Below are positions 1 to 7,953 of a stretch of DNA of 64,000 bases, piece by piece. Below the pieces are notes generated by a model that was not told the origin of the DNA, searched no databases, and saw only the letters and a program-made list of their open reading frames with translations. The stretch covers positions 434,001 to 498,000 of the forward strand of contig NZ_JASTLB010000001.1 of NCBI RefSeq assembly GCF_030499535.1, in the 5' to 3' direction. Position 1 is the stretch's first letter; every line of letters starts with the position of its first letter. A program made the translations under genes and the position numbers. The stretch is from Streptomyces sp. TG1A-8. GTDB taxonomy: Bacteria; Actinomycetota; Actinomycetes; Streptomycetales; Streptomycetaceae.

Positions 1-921
1 GCCCAGCACGAGCCAGGCGGCGGCGAAGGTCACGCCCACCACCGCCAGTACGCCGGACCTGCTGCGGCGTTCCATCAACCGGATCATGAGCAGCTGCGAC
101 ACCACGATCACGACGGTGTTGCCCGCCAGGGCCCACGCGACGATGCGCGGTGTCACCTCGACCACCCGGGTCGCGAACGCGGGGAAGCCGACCTGGATCT
201 GGGCGTACCCGCACGTCGTCAGCACCAGGCCGTAGCCGACCAGCCGCCGGAAGGGACGGTCGCGGAGCACGGCCGCGTACCCGCCGGACCGGGCGCCGCC
301 CGAGGCCGGCCGGACCTCCTCCTTCTCCGGCGTCCGGTGCCGGTCGCTGACTCCCGGAAGCGCCAGCAGGATCACCACCGGCGCGAGGAAGCTCACCGCG
401 TCGATGAGGTAGACGGCCTGGAACGTTCCGGGCCTGGCCGTGTCCACCAAGGCGCCCGCCACCACTCCGCCCAGCCCGATGCCGAGGTTGAGCAGCGTGA
501 AGTGGAGCCCGAAGACGCGCTGCCGTTCGTCCGCGCCGGTGAGGCGGGTGAGGATGGTGGACTGCCCGGCCAGGACGGAGGCGTTGCCCACGGCCACCGC
601 CGACATCACCGCGAACGCCGTTCCCACCGTGTGGACCAGCGCCAGGGCCCCGGTGCCGACGGCTTCGACGAGCAGGCTCGACACGACCACCCGGCGGGCT
701 CCGAACCGGTCGATGAGGGCGCCGCCGACCGGCGACAGGACCAGGCCGACCGCACCGTACCAACCGATCACCAGTCCCGCCTGGGTGCCGGACAACTCCC
801 TGACGTCGCTGAGGTAAACGAACAGGAAGGGCAGGGTGAGTCCGCGGCCCACCGCCGACAGCAGCGTGCCGGCCAGGATCCAGCGTGCCTCCGTACGGCG
901 GGGCAGCGCGCTGTTTAACAT
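1..921 (-). CDS. MFS transporter, 3' end cut by window edge
   Basis: This is a major facilitator superfamily drug or metabolite exporter of the inner membrane. The reading frame is open from an ATG at 921 down to base 1 (307 codons), so the C-terminus lies outside the window. It shows alternating hydrophobic segments, and the loop between helices 2 and 3 carries DRFGARRVVV, the usual MFS A-motif type sequence. A hydrophilic central loop (DRHRTPEKEEV) separates the two six-helix halves. A GGAAAG sequence about 8 bases upstream of the ATG is a weak ribosome binding site. The substrate cannot be told from sequence. The divergent spacing to the MarR-type gene on the same strand gives no operon link. 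Confidence 0.85.
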   Translation of the reverse strand, partial: MLNSALPRRTEARWILAGTLLSAVGRGLTLPFLFVYLSDVRELSGTQAGLVIGWYGAVGLVLSPVGGALIDRFGARRVVVSSLLVEAVGTGALALVHTVGTAFAVMSAVAVGNASVLAGQSTILTRLTGADERQRVFGLHFTLLNLGIGLGGVVAGALVDTARPGTFQAVYLIDAVSFLAPVVILLALPGVSDRHRTPEKEEVRPASGGARSGGYAAVLRDRPFRRLVGYGLVLTTCGYAQIQVGFPAFATRVVEVTPRIVAWALAGNTVVIVVSQLLMIRLMERRSRSGVLAVVGVTFAAAWLVLG

Positions 922-1124
922 GAGGAGGCTTTCCGATGGTGTTCGCAGGGCCGAAGACGGTCGCCCCGATGACAGGCTGACAGTCTAGGACCGGCCGATC
1001 GGATGCCCGGGCCCGTTCGGCCACGCGGAGGGTCCGTCCGCGGGCGGCCGAGCAGGCGCCGGCACCCCCGCGCGCGGCACCGGCCGGTGCCGCGCAGTGC
1101 GCGCTGCGAACCCGCCCCGGCGGA

Positions 1125-1583
1125 TCACGTCGGTCCGCCCTGCGGCGCCTTCCTGTCGAGGAAGGCCGGCGTGCCGCAGTGTTCGCCGCCGTCGGTCAGG
1201 TCGTCCCGCACCAGGGCGAGGAGCTGCGTCAGCCGCGGACGCTGGGAGCCGTCCAGTGAGCGGAAGAGGTCGTCCTCCGCTTCCCGCTGCGCGCCGACCG
1301 CGGCTCGCAGCCGCCGCTGTCCCGCTTCGGTCAGCACAACCAGGTGACGGCGCCGGTCGCGGGGATCGCGCGTACGCGCCACCAGCCCCTCGTTCTCCAG
1401 GGGGTTGAGGAGGGTGACGAGCACGCTGGCCGCGGTGTCCGTCTCCGCGGCCAGGGCGGTCTGCGCCAAGGGGCCCCGATCGTGGAGCAGTCCGAGGACG
1501 TGGAACCGCCGGGGCGTGAGGCCGTTGGCGGTGTGCGCACCCCTCAGACGACACGTGGCCCCGTGCCCGAGGGGGGCGAGCAT
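1125..1583 (-). CDS. MarR family transcriptional regulator
   Basis: This is a winged-helix MarR-type DNA-binding protein of about 152 residues. The recognition region is visible as LTPRRFHVLGLL, LAQTALAAETDTAASVL and the wing DPRDRRRHLVVLTEAG, followed by the C-terminal dimerisation helices. The family normally represses efflux or stress genes and is relieved by small ligands. The start is uncertain. A good GGAAGGAG ribosome binding site lies just ahead of an ATG at 1596, but that ATG is in another frame; the in-frame ATG at 1583 is 13 bases further on. Either the start is poorly spaced or one base is missing near 1590. Transcription is away from the neighbouring reductase-like remnant. Confidence 0.75.
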   Translation of the reverse strand: MLAPLGHGATCRLRGAHTANGLTPRRFHVLGLLHDRGPLAQTALAAETDTAASVLVTLLNPLENEGLVARTRDPRDRRRHLVVLTEAGQRRLRAAVGAQREAEDDLFRSLDGSQRPRLTQLLALVRDDLTDGGEHCGTPAFLDRKAPQGGPT

Positions 1584-2072
1584 GAGGCCGGGGCATGCTC
1601 TCCTTCCGGAGCGCACTGGGCCCTCCCGGGCCCGGGCGTCGGACTCCGCACCACGCACTTCGACCTCCAAGCCGCAGCCACCCAGCTCAGCCGGGACTCG
1701 TCCTACCCCGACATCACCGAGCGGACGGACCACTTCCTGCACGCCCGCGCGACCGACGCCGACGCCCTCGCGGCCTTCGTCCCACGGGACGGACGCGACC
1801 ACGGCCCATGACGCTCGCTGCCCCTCCGCAGCCGGGGGAGCCGAACACCGACTGCACGATCAACGACGCCTACCGATCCCGGGGCCGGACGCGGAGCGAG
1901 GCCACCGCTCACCGCACGCCGTCGCGGTCCGGGATCCCGTTGGCGCGTCCGCCGGCCGGCGACGCCGGGCTGGAGTACCGGTCCGCCGTCCGGTCCGGGC
2001 GAACCGGGTGAAGCCGCGGGCGGCTCCCCGTGCGGGGCGGGTTCCCGCTTCGCGGTGCCGGCCCGCACGGGG
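1584..2072 (+). other. gene-poor stretch with two short coupled ORFs
   Basis: No recognisable gene fills these 490 bases. On the plus strand an open frame ends at 1811 with a coding-like segment (TTHFDLQAAATQLSRD, then SYPDITERTDHFL) and its TGA overlaps an ATG at 1808 in an ATGA arrangement. The second frame runs to 2011 and begins MTLAAPPQPGEPNTDC. The first frame has no convincing start. They may be small coupled genes or the 3' end of a lost gene. I do not recognise either product. Confidence 0.25.
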
Positions 2073-2721
2073 TCAGCGGGCGAGGGGGACGGCGAAGGGC
2101 TTGAAGCCGTGCCGGCGCAGGATGTGGGGCACCACCAGGATCATGGCCTCGGTGGCGCGGGCTGTGGTGAATGTCCCCGAGGTCCTCGATCCACGCGGGC
2201 TGCCAGCCCAGGTCGCCGAGCAGGCCGGCGACGGTCTTCTTCGCGTGTTCGTCGTTGCCCGAGACGTAGGCGGTCGGCGGGGTGGCCAGGATTTCGGGAG
2301 CGGTCATGACCATGAACAACATGGTGTCGAGGGTCTTGACCACACGGGTGTCGGGGAGGGCTGCCTGGAGTTGCTCGGCGAGGCTGCCGCCGGGGCAGCA
2401 CAGGTCGCCGGGCAGGCCGTCGTCGGCGTCGCGGGTGGCGTTGGAGACGTCGACGAGGATCTTCCCGGCGAGTTCGGTGCGCAGGTCGGCGAGGCGGTCC
2501 AGGGCGCTGCCGCCGGGCGTCGCGTTGATCACGATGTCCGCGGTGCGGGCGGTGGTGCGCTGGTCGGAGAGGGAGACGCGGGGATCGGCGCCCTCGCCGG
2601 CCGCTGCGGTCCGGTCCTGCGGGCTCCGGCGGCCGAGGACGACGTGGTGCCCGGCCGCGGCGAGCTTGCCGGCGAGGCCGGTGCCGACGCGGCCGGCCCC
2701 CAGGATGCCGATGGTGGTCAT
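2073..2721 (-). pseudogene. NADPH-dependent F420 reductase-like protein, frameshifted
   Basis: The N-terminus MTTIGILGAGRVGTGLAGKL is a Rossmann dinucleotide-binding fold of the F420-dependent NADP reductase type, and the frame continues with DIVINATPGGS and ILVDVSN. These enzymes move hydride between NADP and F420 or act as related short reductases. After DLGDI the annotated frame turns into low-complexity Arg/Pro sequence, whereas the next frame reads TTARATEAMILVVPHILRRH and stops at 2073. The length 2073-2721 is a multiple of three plus one, so a single extra base near 2169-2172 explains it. The natural stop is therefore at 2073 and the gene is broken or mis-sequenced. It was probably controlled by the divergent LysR remnant beside it. 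Confidence 0.75.
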
Positions 2722-2784
2722 GAGGTGGTGCTCCTTGCGGTGTGTGCGGGGAGGGAACGGAATCGGGCCGCTGCGCGGTCAGAC

Positions 2785-3280
2785 GATCGGTGACGGGACC
2801 TTGAGGGCGGCGGAGTGGATGCCGGGGCGGCGGCTCGTCGTCGCCGTCCGCCCCGGCCACCCCCTCGCCGAGGGTCCGCTGAGCCTGGAGCGCTACGCGG
2901 CCGCCGAACACCTCACCGTCTCGCGGCGCGGACGCCTGCGCGACCCGATCGACGACGCCCTGGCCACGCACGGGCACGAACGCCGCGTCGTCGCCGCCGG
3001 GCCCACCGTCGACCTGGCGCTGCGGCTCGCCCCCGGCACCGACCTGGTGCTCAGCCTTCCCGACGCGGTCACCCGCGCGGCACGGGACCGGCTCGGCCTC
3101 ATCACACTGCCGCTGCCGCTCCCGATGCCCGCCGTCCCGCTGTACTTGCTGTGGCACCAGCGCCACGACGACGACCGTGCCCACGCCTGGCTGCGCGACC
3201 TGGCCACCGAAACCGTCCGGGCACTGTTCGCGCCACCGGCCGCCTCCCCGCGGTCCCCCACCTCCGTGACCGGGCAGTGA
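2785..3280 (+). pseudogene. LysR regulator remnant, effector domain only
   Basis: The frame encodes the second half of a LysR-type substrate-binding domain (RRLVVAVRPGHPLA, then LSLERYAAAEHLTVSRRG and LATETVRALF), ending at a TGA at 3280. The N-terminal helix-turn-helix and the first half of the effector domain are missing, because the upstream DNA is taken up by the divergent reductase promoter. The first in-frame ATG is at 2819 and has no clear ribosome binding site. LysR genes are commonly divergent from the gene they control, so this looks like the deleted regulator of the adjacent reductase-like gene. Confidence 0.7.
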
Positions 3281-3506
3281 GGGCACCCGGGGCGAACGGG
3301 GCGGGAAGCCGGCAGCACCGGCGGGTCGTGGAGGTACGTCGCCGTGATCGGTGCCCGGCGTGACCACACGCGGGCGGACCCGGGGCGGGCAGGAGCCCGG
3401 CAGGGCGGACGGCGGTGGAACGCGCGGCGCGGCACGGGCGGGGAGGACCGACCGCGGCCGGCCGTCCCCGCCGCTCGGACCTCGTTTTGCCGGACCGGCA
3501 ACAGGA

Positions 3507-4223
3507 ATGGCGTCCCGGGACGCGCTGGGCGACGGTGGCCCCGTGAACGACGAAATCGCAGCGGAATCGACCGCGCCCAGCACCCCCTCGTCCACCGACG
3601 GATACGTCGGGGATCCCGCGGTGCGGGCGGAGTGGGACAACCGTTACGCCGAACGACAACAGCTGTGGAGCGGCCGGCCCAACGGTGCGCTCGTGGCCGA
3701 AGTAGCCGCGCTCACCCCCGGGCGGGTGCTCGACGTCGGCTGCGGCGAGGGCGCGGATGCCGTCTGGCTCGCGCGCCGCGGCTGGGACGTGACCGCGCTG
3801 GAGGTCTCGGGCGTGGCACTGGAGCGGGCGGCCGGACACGCGCGGGAGGCCGGCCTCGCCGTCCGCTGGGTGCACGCCGCGCTGACGGAGGCGGCGCTCC
3901 CACCGGCCTCCTTCGACCTGGTCTCCGCGCAGTACCCGGCCCTGCTGCGCACTCCCGACGCCGCGGCCGAGCGAGCGCTGCTCGATGCCGTCGCGCCCGG
4001 CGGTGTGCTGCTCCTCGTGCACCACGCGGGGATGGACACCCAGCACGCGCACGACAGCGGCTTCGATCCGGCCGACTACGTCTGGCCCTCGATGGTCACC
4101 GCTCTGCTCGACGACGACTGGGAGGTGGAAGTGGACGAGCAGCGGCCACGCGTGGCACCCGACGGCGGCGCCGGCGCGCACCATGCCGACGACCTGGTGC
4201 TGCGCGTGCGCCGGCTGCGCTGA
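3507..4223 (+). CDS. class I SAM-dependent methyltransferase
   Basis: This is a soluble S-adenosylmethionine-dependent methyltransferase of the class I Rossmann type. Motif I is VLDVGCGEGADAVWLARRG, followed by the acidic residue after beta-2 (VTALEVS) and motif IV-like SFDLVSAQYP. The entry sequence WDNRYAERQQLWSGRPN is typical of a TehB/UbiE-like actinobacterial subgroup whose substrates are mostly unknown. I chose the ATG at 3507. A GTG at 3543 is also possible, and neither has a strong ribosome binding site. It stands alone between decayed genes. Confidence 0.8.
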   Translation: MASRDALGDGGPVNDEIAAESTAPSTPSSTDGYVGDPAVRAEWDNRYAERQQLWSGRPNGALVAEVAALTPGRVLDVGCGEGADAVWLARRGWDVTALEVSGVALERAAGHAREAGLAVRWVHAALTEAALPPASFDLVSAQYPALLRTPDAAAERALLDAVAPGGVLLLVHHAGMDTQHAHDSGFDPADYVWPSMVTALLDDDWEVEVDEQRPRVAPDGGAGAHHADDLVLRVRRLR

Positions 4224-4292
4224 GACCGCTCGCAGCAGGCGCACGGCCGGCCGGGCACATGGCGGTTCCCGTACCCCGCCACCCGGCCCCCG

Positions 4293-4798
4293 CCACCCCC
4301 CACTGCACCAGCGGATGAGTTGCTCGTGGTCCTGCGCTTCCACGTCCGGGCCCCGACCCTCCGGGAACGGCTCCGGCGGGGTGAGCGTGCCGAGGCGGTG
4401 GAGGCGGCCCCGCCGGCTGGGAACCGGCACTGCGCCCGCGTGCCGCCGCCACGCCTCGGCGAAAGCGGTGGCGGTGCCGTGTTCTGCGGTGACGCCGAGG
4501 AGGGGCCGGCCGAGGCCGGCCAGGTGAGCGGCGAGGGTGTCGGCCTGCTGGGGGAGACGGGGGTGAGGCTGAGGCGGTGGGACGCAGGACGGTAGAAGAC
4601 GGCGCAGACCTCGCCCCCTCGCTCCAGCCGGCCGAGCACGGTGGCTTCGGCGCCCGGCGCGTCCGCCCCGCGCGTTCTCAGTTTCTCGATCACCGTCAGC
4701 GGCATGGTGTGCAGGGTGGGGCGCGAACGCAGGAAGTCTCCGGCTCGGGCGAGAAAGTCGTCGATGCCTTCGGTGAGGTGGCAGTCATCCGAACGCAT
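4293..4798 (-). pseudogene. GNAT-like N-acetyltransferase, frameshifted and truncated
   Basis: The start is clear (MRSDDCHLTEGIDDFLARAGDFL), and the frame reads as the N-terminal half of a GNAT-type acetyltransferase up to SLTPVSP. One C is missing from a C run near 4553. In the next frame the protein continues QQADTLAAHLAGLGRPL, ... GRLHRLGTLTPPEP ... DHEQLIRW and then degenerates. The acetyl-CoA-binding C-terminal domain is absent. Both a frameshift and a 3' deletion are therefore needed, which argues for real decay rather than a single sequencing error. Confidence 0.65.
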
Positions 4799-5055
4799 GC
4801 CTCATCGTCCCTGAAGTACTCGGCCGCGGGGAGCACCTGCCCGGAAACGGTGCCCGTTCCCACACCGGCACGGCGATGCCCCCGGTCACCGCGTGACACG
4901 GGCCGGGGGCACTGCTGCCGGTCCCCGCACCGGTCAGCGGGACGGGCGGGGCGACGACCCGGCCGGACTCACCCGTACGGCCACCCGGACACCCTGGCCC
5001 GCGGCCGCCCTCCGGCTGGCCGCACTCGCTGACACCTGTACGGCATCAGGTCGCG

Positions 5056-5430
5056 TCAGCAGTTTCTACCCACCGCGTCCATCTTTCCGCCGAACCCGCT
5101 CAGGTAGTAGTCCCGGTAGTCGCCCTTGCGCACCGAATGGCACTCCTTGCCGCTGGCCCAGTCGATGAAGGCGCCGCCCGTGTTGGCCCGGAAGGAACCC
5201 ACGTGGTCCGTGAAGTTGCCGGGCAGGTCGTGATAGCCGCCCGTCCACACGTAGCGGGTGCCCGTGTGGCGCTCCCCGCGCCACAGGCAGATCGCATTGC
5301 CGGGGCACAGGGCCCGCGCCTGCGTCCGCGCCTGCGCCTGCGCCTGCGCCTGCGCCTCGACGGGAGCACCGAGCGTCATCGCCACCATCGTTCCGGCGAC
5401 CAGCGCGAAAATCGCCAATCGTTTCCTCAT
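5056..5430 (-). CDS. secreted peptidase inhibitor I36-type protein
   Basis: This 124-residue exported protein has a Sec signal peptide (MRKRLAIFALVAGTMVAMTLGAP) followed by an odd (AQ)n/AR linker. The mature part is a small cysteine-containing beta/gamma-crystallin-like domain with CPGNAICLWRG, Y-V-W-T-G-G-Y and a C-terminal GRNC. This pattern is typical of Streptomyces peptidase-inhibitor family I36, the fold of the metalloproteinase inhibitor SMPI. Its inhibitory activity is inferred only. The ATG at 5430 has a strong AAGGGGGG ribosome binding site. A second member of the family lies at 57778-58245. Confidence 0.75.
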   Translation of the reverse strand: MRKRLAIFALVAGTMVAMTLGAPVEAQAQAQAQARTQARALCPGNAICLWRGERHTGTRYVWTGGYHDLPGNFTDHVGSFRANTGGAFIDWASGKECHSVRKGDYRDYYLSGFGGKMDAVGRNC

Positions 5431-5795
5431 TCCGCCCCCCTTGATTCAAAAGCGATTTCCTTCATTGTCCGACTCGAAGGACAGAACGGGAATCCGGGTC
5501 ATCAGTTCGGTTTGGTCTCGAAGGACTGACAAGTCGCCACTGCATCCGCAAGCTATGGTCATATGCAATATTCATTCGACGCAGGCGTGGCGGCATGCGG
5601 GGATTTCGACCACGGCGGCGGCCGGCCCCTTGGAGGATCCTTCCCGACTGCCGTCTGAAGGGCGACGGAGTTCGCACCGCCGTGCTCGGCATCGCCCGGC
5701 CGCACGACCTCGCCCGCGCGGAACGGCTCCCGCCCCGTGCGGGACCAGAGAGGCCCGAGGGATGCGGCTGCCCACCTCGCCGGCTCCGAGGACGG
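5431..5795. other. intergenic region with a repeated decamer
   Basis: No gene is visible in these 365 bases. The part nearest 5430 is relatively AT-rich and should hold the promoter of the I36-type gene on the minus strand. The decamer CTCGAAGGAC occurs twice, at 5473-5482 and 5517-5526. Confidence 0.4.
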
Positions 5796-6224
5796 TCAGT
5801 CAAGACAGAACTCGTTGCCCTCGATGTCCAGCATCGGGATGCACGCGTCACTGCCGTCATACAGCGTTCGCACGTGTACCGCGCCGAGCGGGACCAGTCG
5901 TGCGCACTCGGCCTCGAGTGCGGCGAGGCGCTCTTCCCCCACGAGTCCGGTGCCGACCCGCACGTCAAGGTGCAGCCGGTTCTTGGCGGCCTTCCCTTCG
6001 GGAACGCGCTGGAAGAACAGTCGCGGGCCCACACCGGAGGGATCGACGCACGCGAACCGTGCGTCCCGCTGCTCAGGTGGCAGCGAGCGCTTGAAATCGT
6101 CCCACGTGGCGAACCCCTCCGGTGGCGGCGGTACGACGTACCCCAGCACCTCGCACCAAAAGCGAGCGAGACGTTCGGGTTCCGCGCAGTCGAAGGTGAC
6201 TTGGAACCGTTTGATCGATGGCAT
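5796..6224 (-). CDS. VOC family (glyoxalase/dioxygenase-fold) protein
   Basis: This 142-residue cytosolic protein has the paired beta-alpha-beta-beta-beta units of the vicinal oxygen chelate superfamily. It begins MPSIKRFQVTFDCAEPERLARFW, has LHLDVRVG at the second metal-ligand strand, and ends with DIEGNEFCLD. These are the signature positions of a glyoxalase-like domain. Members include glyoxalase I, extradiol dioxygenases and antibiotic-binding resistance proteins, and the reaction here is unknown. The start ATG at 6224 has AAGGTG about six bases upstream. Confidence 0.85.
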   Translation of the reverse strand: MPSIKRFQVTFDCAEPERLARFWCEVLGYVVPPPPEGFATWDDFKRSLPPEQRDARFACVDPSGVGPRLFFQRVPEGKAAKNRLHLDVRVGTGLVGEERLAALEAECARLVPLGAVHVRTLYDGSDACIPMLDIEGNEFCLD

Positions 6225-6317
6225 CGGCGCACCTTACCGAGGACGAGGCAACCCCGGCCACGTGGCCCACCGGTGGGGCCCACGCCCCTCTCCCGACCAC
6301 CCTCGGGCGAGGGGCGA

Positions 6318-6611
6318 TCAGGATTCGTAGAACATCAGCCAGGTGTTGTGCGCCGCGTCGTGGATGCAGGTGGTGGCCTCGACCCACCAGTACTCGTTCT
6401 TGTACGCGGCGGCTTTGGCCAGGCAGGCGCCCGCCGTGGCGAACGTCGCGTAGAACGTCCAGTCCGTGTCGTACGCCGGCCGGCCGACGGCCGTGTACGA
6501 GGTGCTCGCGGGGGCGGCCGCCAGCGCCGCCGGCGCACCGCTGCCGCCCACGGCGGCGGCCAGCACCACGGCGGGCAGGAGCCGCTTGGCAACGGAGGTC
6601 ATGCGCACCAT
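6318..6611 (-). CDS. small secreted protein of unknown function
   Basis: This 97-residue product has a cleavable signal peptide (SVAKRLLPAVVLAAAVGG) and a short mature domain rich in aromatic residues with two cysteines (AGACL and TTCIHD). I do not recognise a family. The ATG at 6609-6611 overlaps the TGA of the upstream secreted protein gene in an ATGA arrangement, so the two should be translationally coupled. An in-frame ATG at 6602 is a possible alternative start. Confidence 0.6.
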   Translation of the reverse strand: MVRMTSVAKRLLPAVVLAAAVGGSGAPAALAAAPASTSYTAVGRPAYDTDWTFYATFATAGACLAKAAAYKNEYWWVEATTCIHDAAHNTWLMFYES

Positions 6612-7063
6612 CAGTCCCTCTCCCAGACGAAGACGTAGGAATGTCCACCGGACATCTGCTGGGTCGCGTCGACGATGTTGTACATCTGCGTGTGAACGCC
6701 GAACGTCTTCGCCTTCCACAACTGGAGTCCGTGGGCTCGGAAGTCGGAGACCGAGAACTGGGCGGCCGACGAGGTCTGGTTGTCCTGCGCCTGGCAGAGC
6801 ACGATCGGTCCCGACTGGATGCCCTTCCACCAACTGACCCCGGCCAGCTTCAACTGGATCTTGATCACCCCGGGATCCACGCCGCCGGGCAGGTCTGTCG
6901 CCTGGATCATGTCTCCGTCGGACAGGCGCTCGCCGTTGAGGAGCTGACTGAAGCGGACCCCGACGGCGGCCCGTGCGGCCGGGGCGTCGGCCGCCACCTG
7001 TACGGCGGCGAGCATGACCGCGGACAGGCCGAGGGCTGAAAAACGTTTCATGGACACACGCAT
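6611..7063 (-). CDS. secreted protein of unknown function
   Basis: This 150-residue product has a signal peptide (MKRFSALGLSAVMLAAVQVAA) and a mature domain with GVDPGVIKIQLKLAGVSWW and PIVLCQAQDNQTSS. It is likely exported and folded outside the cell. I do not recognise the family. It is the first gene of a two-gene operon with the overlapping 6318-6611 gene. The ATG at 7063 has a GAGGTGGA sequence close upstream; an internal ATG four codons in is also possible. Confidence 0.6.
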   Translation of the reverse strand: MRVSMKRFSALGLSAVMLAAVQVAADAPAARAAVGVRFSQLLNGERLSDGDMIQATDLPGGVDPGVIKIQLKLAGVSWWKGIQSGPIVLCQAQDNQTSSAAQFSVSDFRAHGLQLWKAKTFGVHTQMYNIVDATQQMSGGHSYVFVWERD

Positions 7064-7229
7064 GATTCCACCTCACGCGGTTGCAGAATTACTGGCGGGA
7101 AAACGGCGTGAACCCGGGACAAACGGGCTCGCCTTTGCCTGCCCACCAAGGATCGCAGTCTTTCGCGTCGGTCCGAAAGGCGCAGAAGGGAGCGCTCGAA
7201 GCATACGGGTTTATCGCATGTTCGCTAAT

Positions 7230-7505
7230 TCCTATGGAACCAAAACGCGTCGCGAAGGCCACGGGGTACGTGGAGACGTGCGGACGTCCGACGGCCGGGA
7301 TCCTCGAGGCGCCCCGTGCTCCTCCGCCGTCGGAGCAACTGAGGACGTCCGTGGTGAGCACCTTCTCCAGCGTCGCCGCATCACCCGCCCGGGGGGCGCC
7401 GGGGAACACTTCCGGCAGGCGCCGGCGGTTGACCGGGCTGACGCGTTCCCTGCGCCCGGCGGTCGGGTGCTCGCGCACACGGCTCACCAAACGGCGGTTG
7501 CCCGT
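7230..7505 (-). pseudogene. remnant of an ECF41-type sigma factor C-terminus
   Basis: The frame reads RRLVSRVREHPTAGRRERVSPVNRR, matching the end of sigma region 4, then DAATLEKVLTTDVLSCSDGGG and SRIPAVGRPHVSTY. The second part is the start of the SnoaL-like extension that follows region 4 in ECF41 sigma factors. No region 2 and no intact start are present, and the frame degenerates on both sides. It is a fragment, identified by family knowledge from a short match. Confidence 0.5.
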
Positions 7506-7953
7506 TCGATCGCCTCGGCCCGTTCGGCCCCGCGCGACGATGCCCTCGGCCTCGGTCCGAAGCGCACCGAAGTGTTGGGCGCACCGCACTTCCCCATGTC
7601 ACGCGTGCGGTGCGGTCCCGTTTGGGAGTACAGGGGCCGAGCCGGTGACGGGGATCGTGATGGACGGCTGCGAGGTCGTGTGAACGTGAACCGGCCGATC
7701 GGCCTCCTCCCCCGCGGCAACGGAGCCGGGCCACCAGGACGGGTGGCCGGCGCCGCGGCGGGGAGCGGATGCCCTCGACGGGACCGGTCAGGTGTGCGGG
7801 GCGGCAGGCGGCGGGCGGCCAGCCGGTCCGTGAAGCGGCGGACCGGTTCTGCGGACAACTGCGCGGCGTGGCCGCCCGCCGACCCTCCCCCTCCGGGGCG
7901 GGACCCGTCCGGGAGCGGGTCACCCCGCGCCCCGCTCCCGGACGGGCCGGTCG
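7506..7953. other. intergenic region, nothing recognised
   Basis: These 450 bases lie between the sigma-factor remnant and the 3' end of the GH-A enzyme gene. Several long open frames exist on both strands but look like high-GC noise. I see no gene, repeat or clear terminator. Confidence 0.4.
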
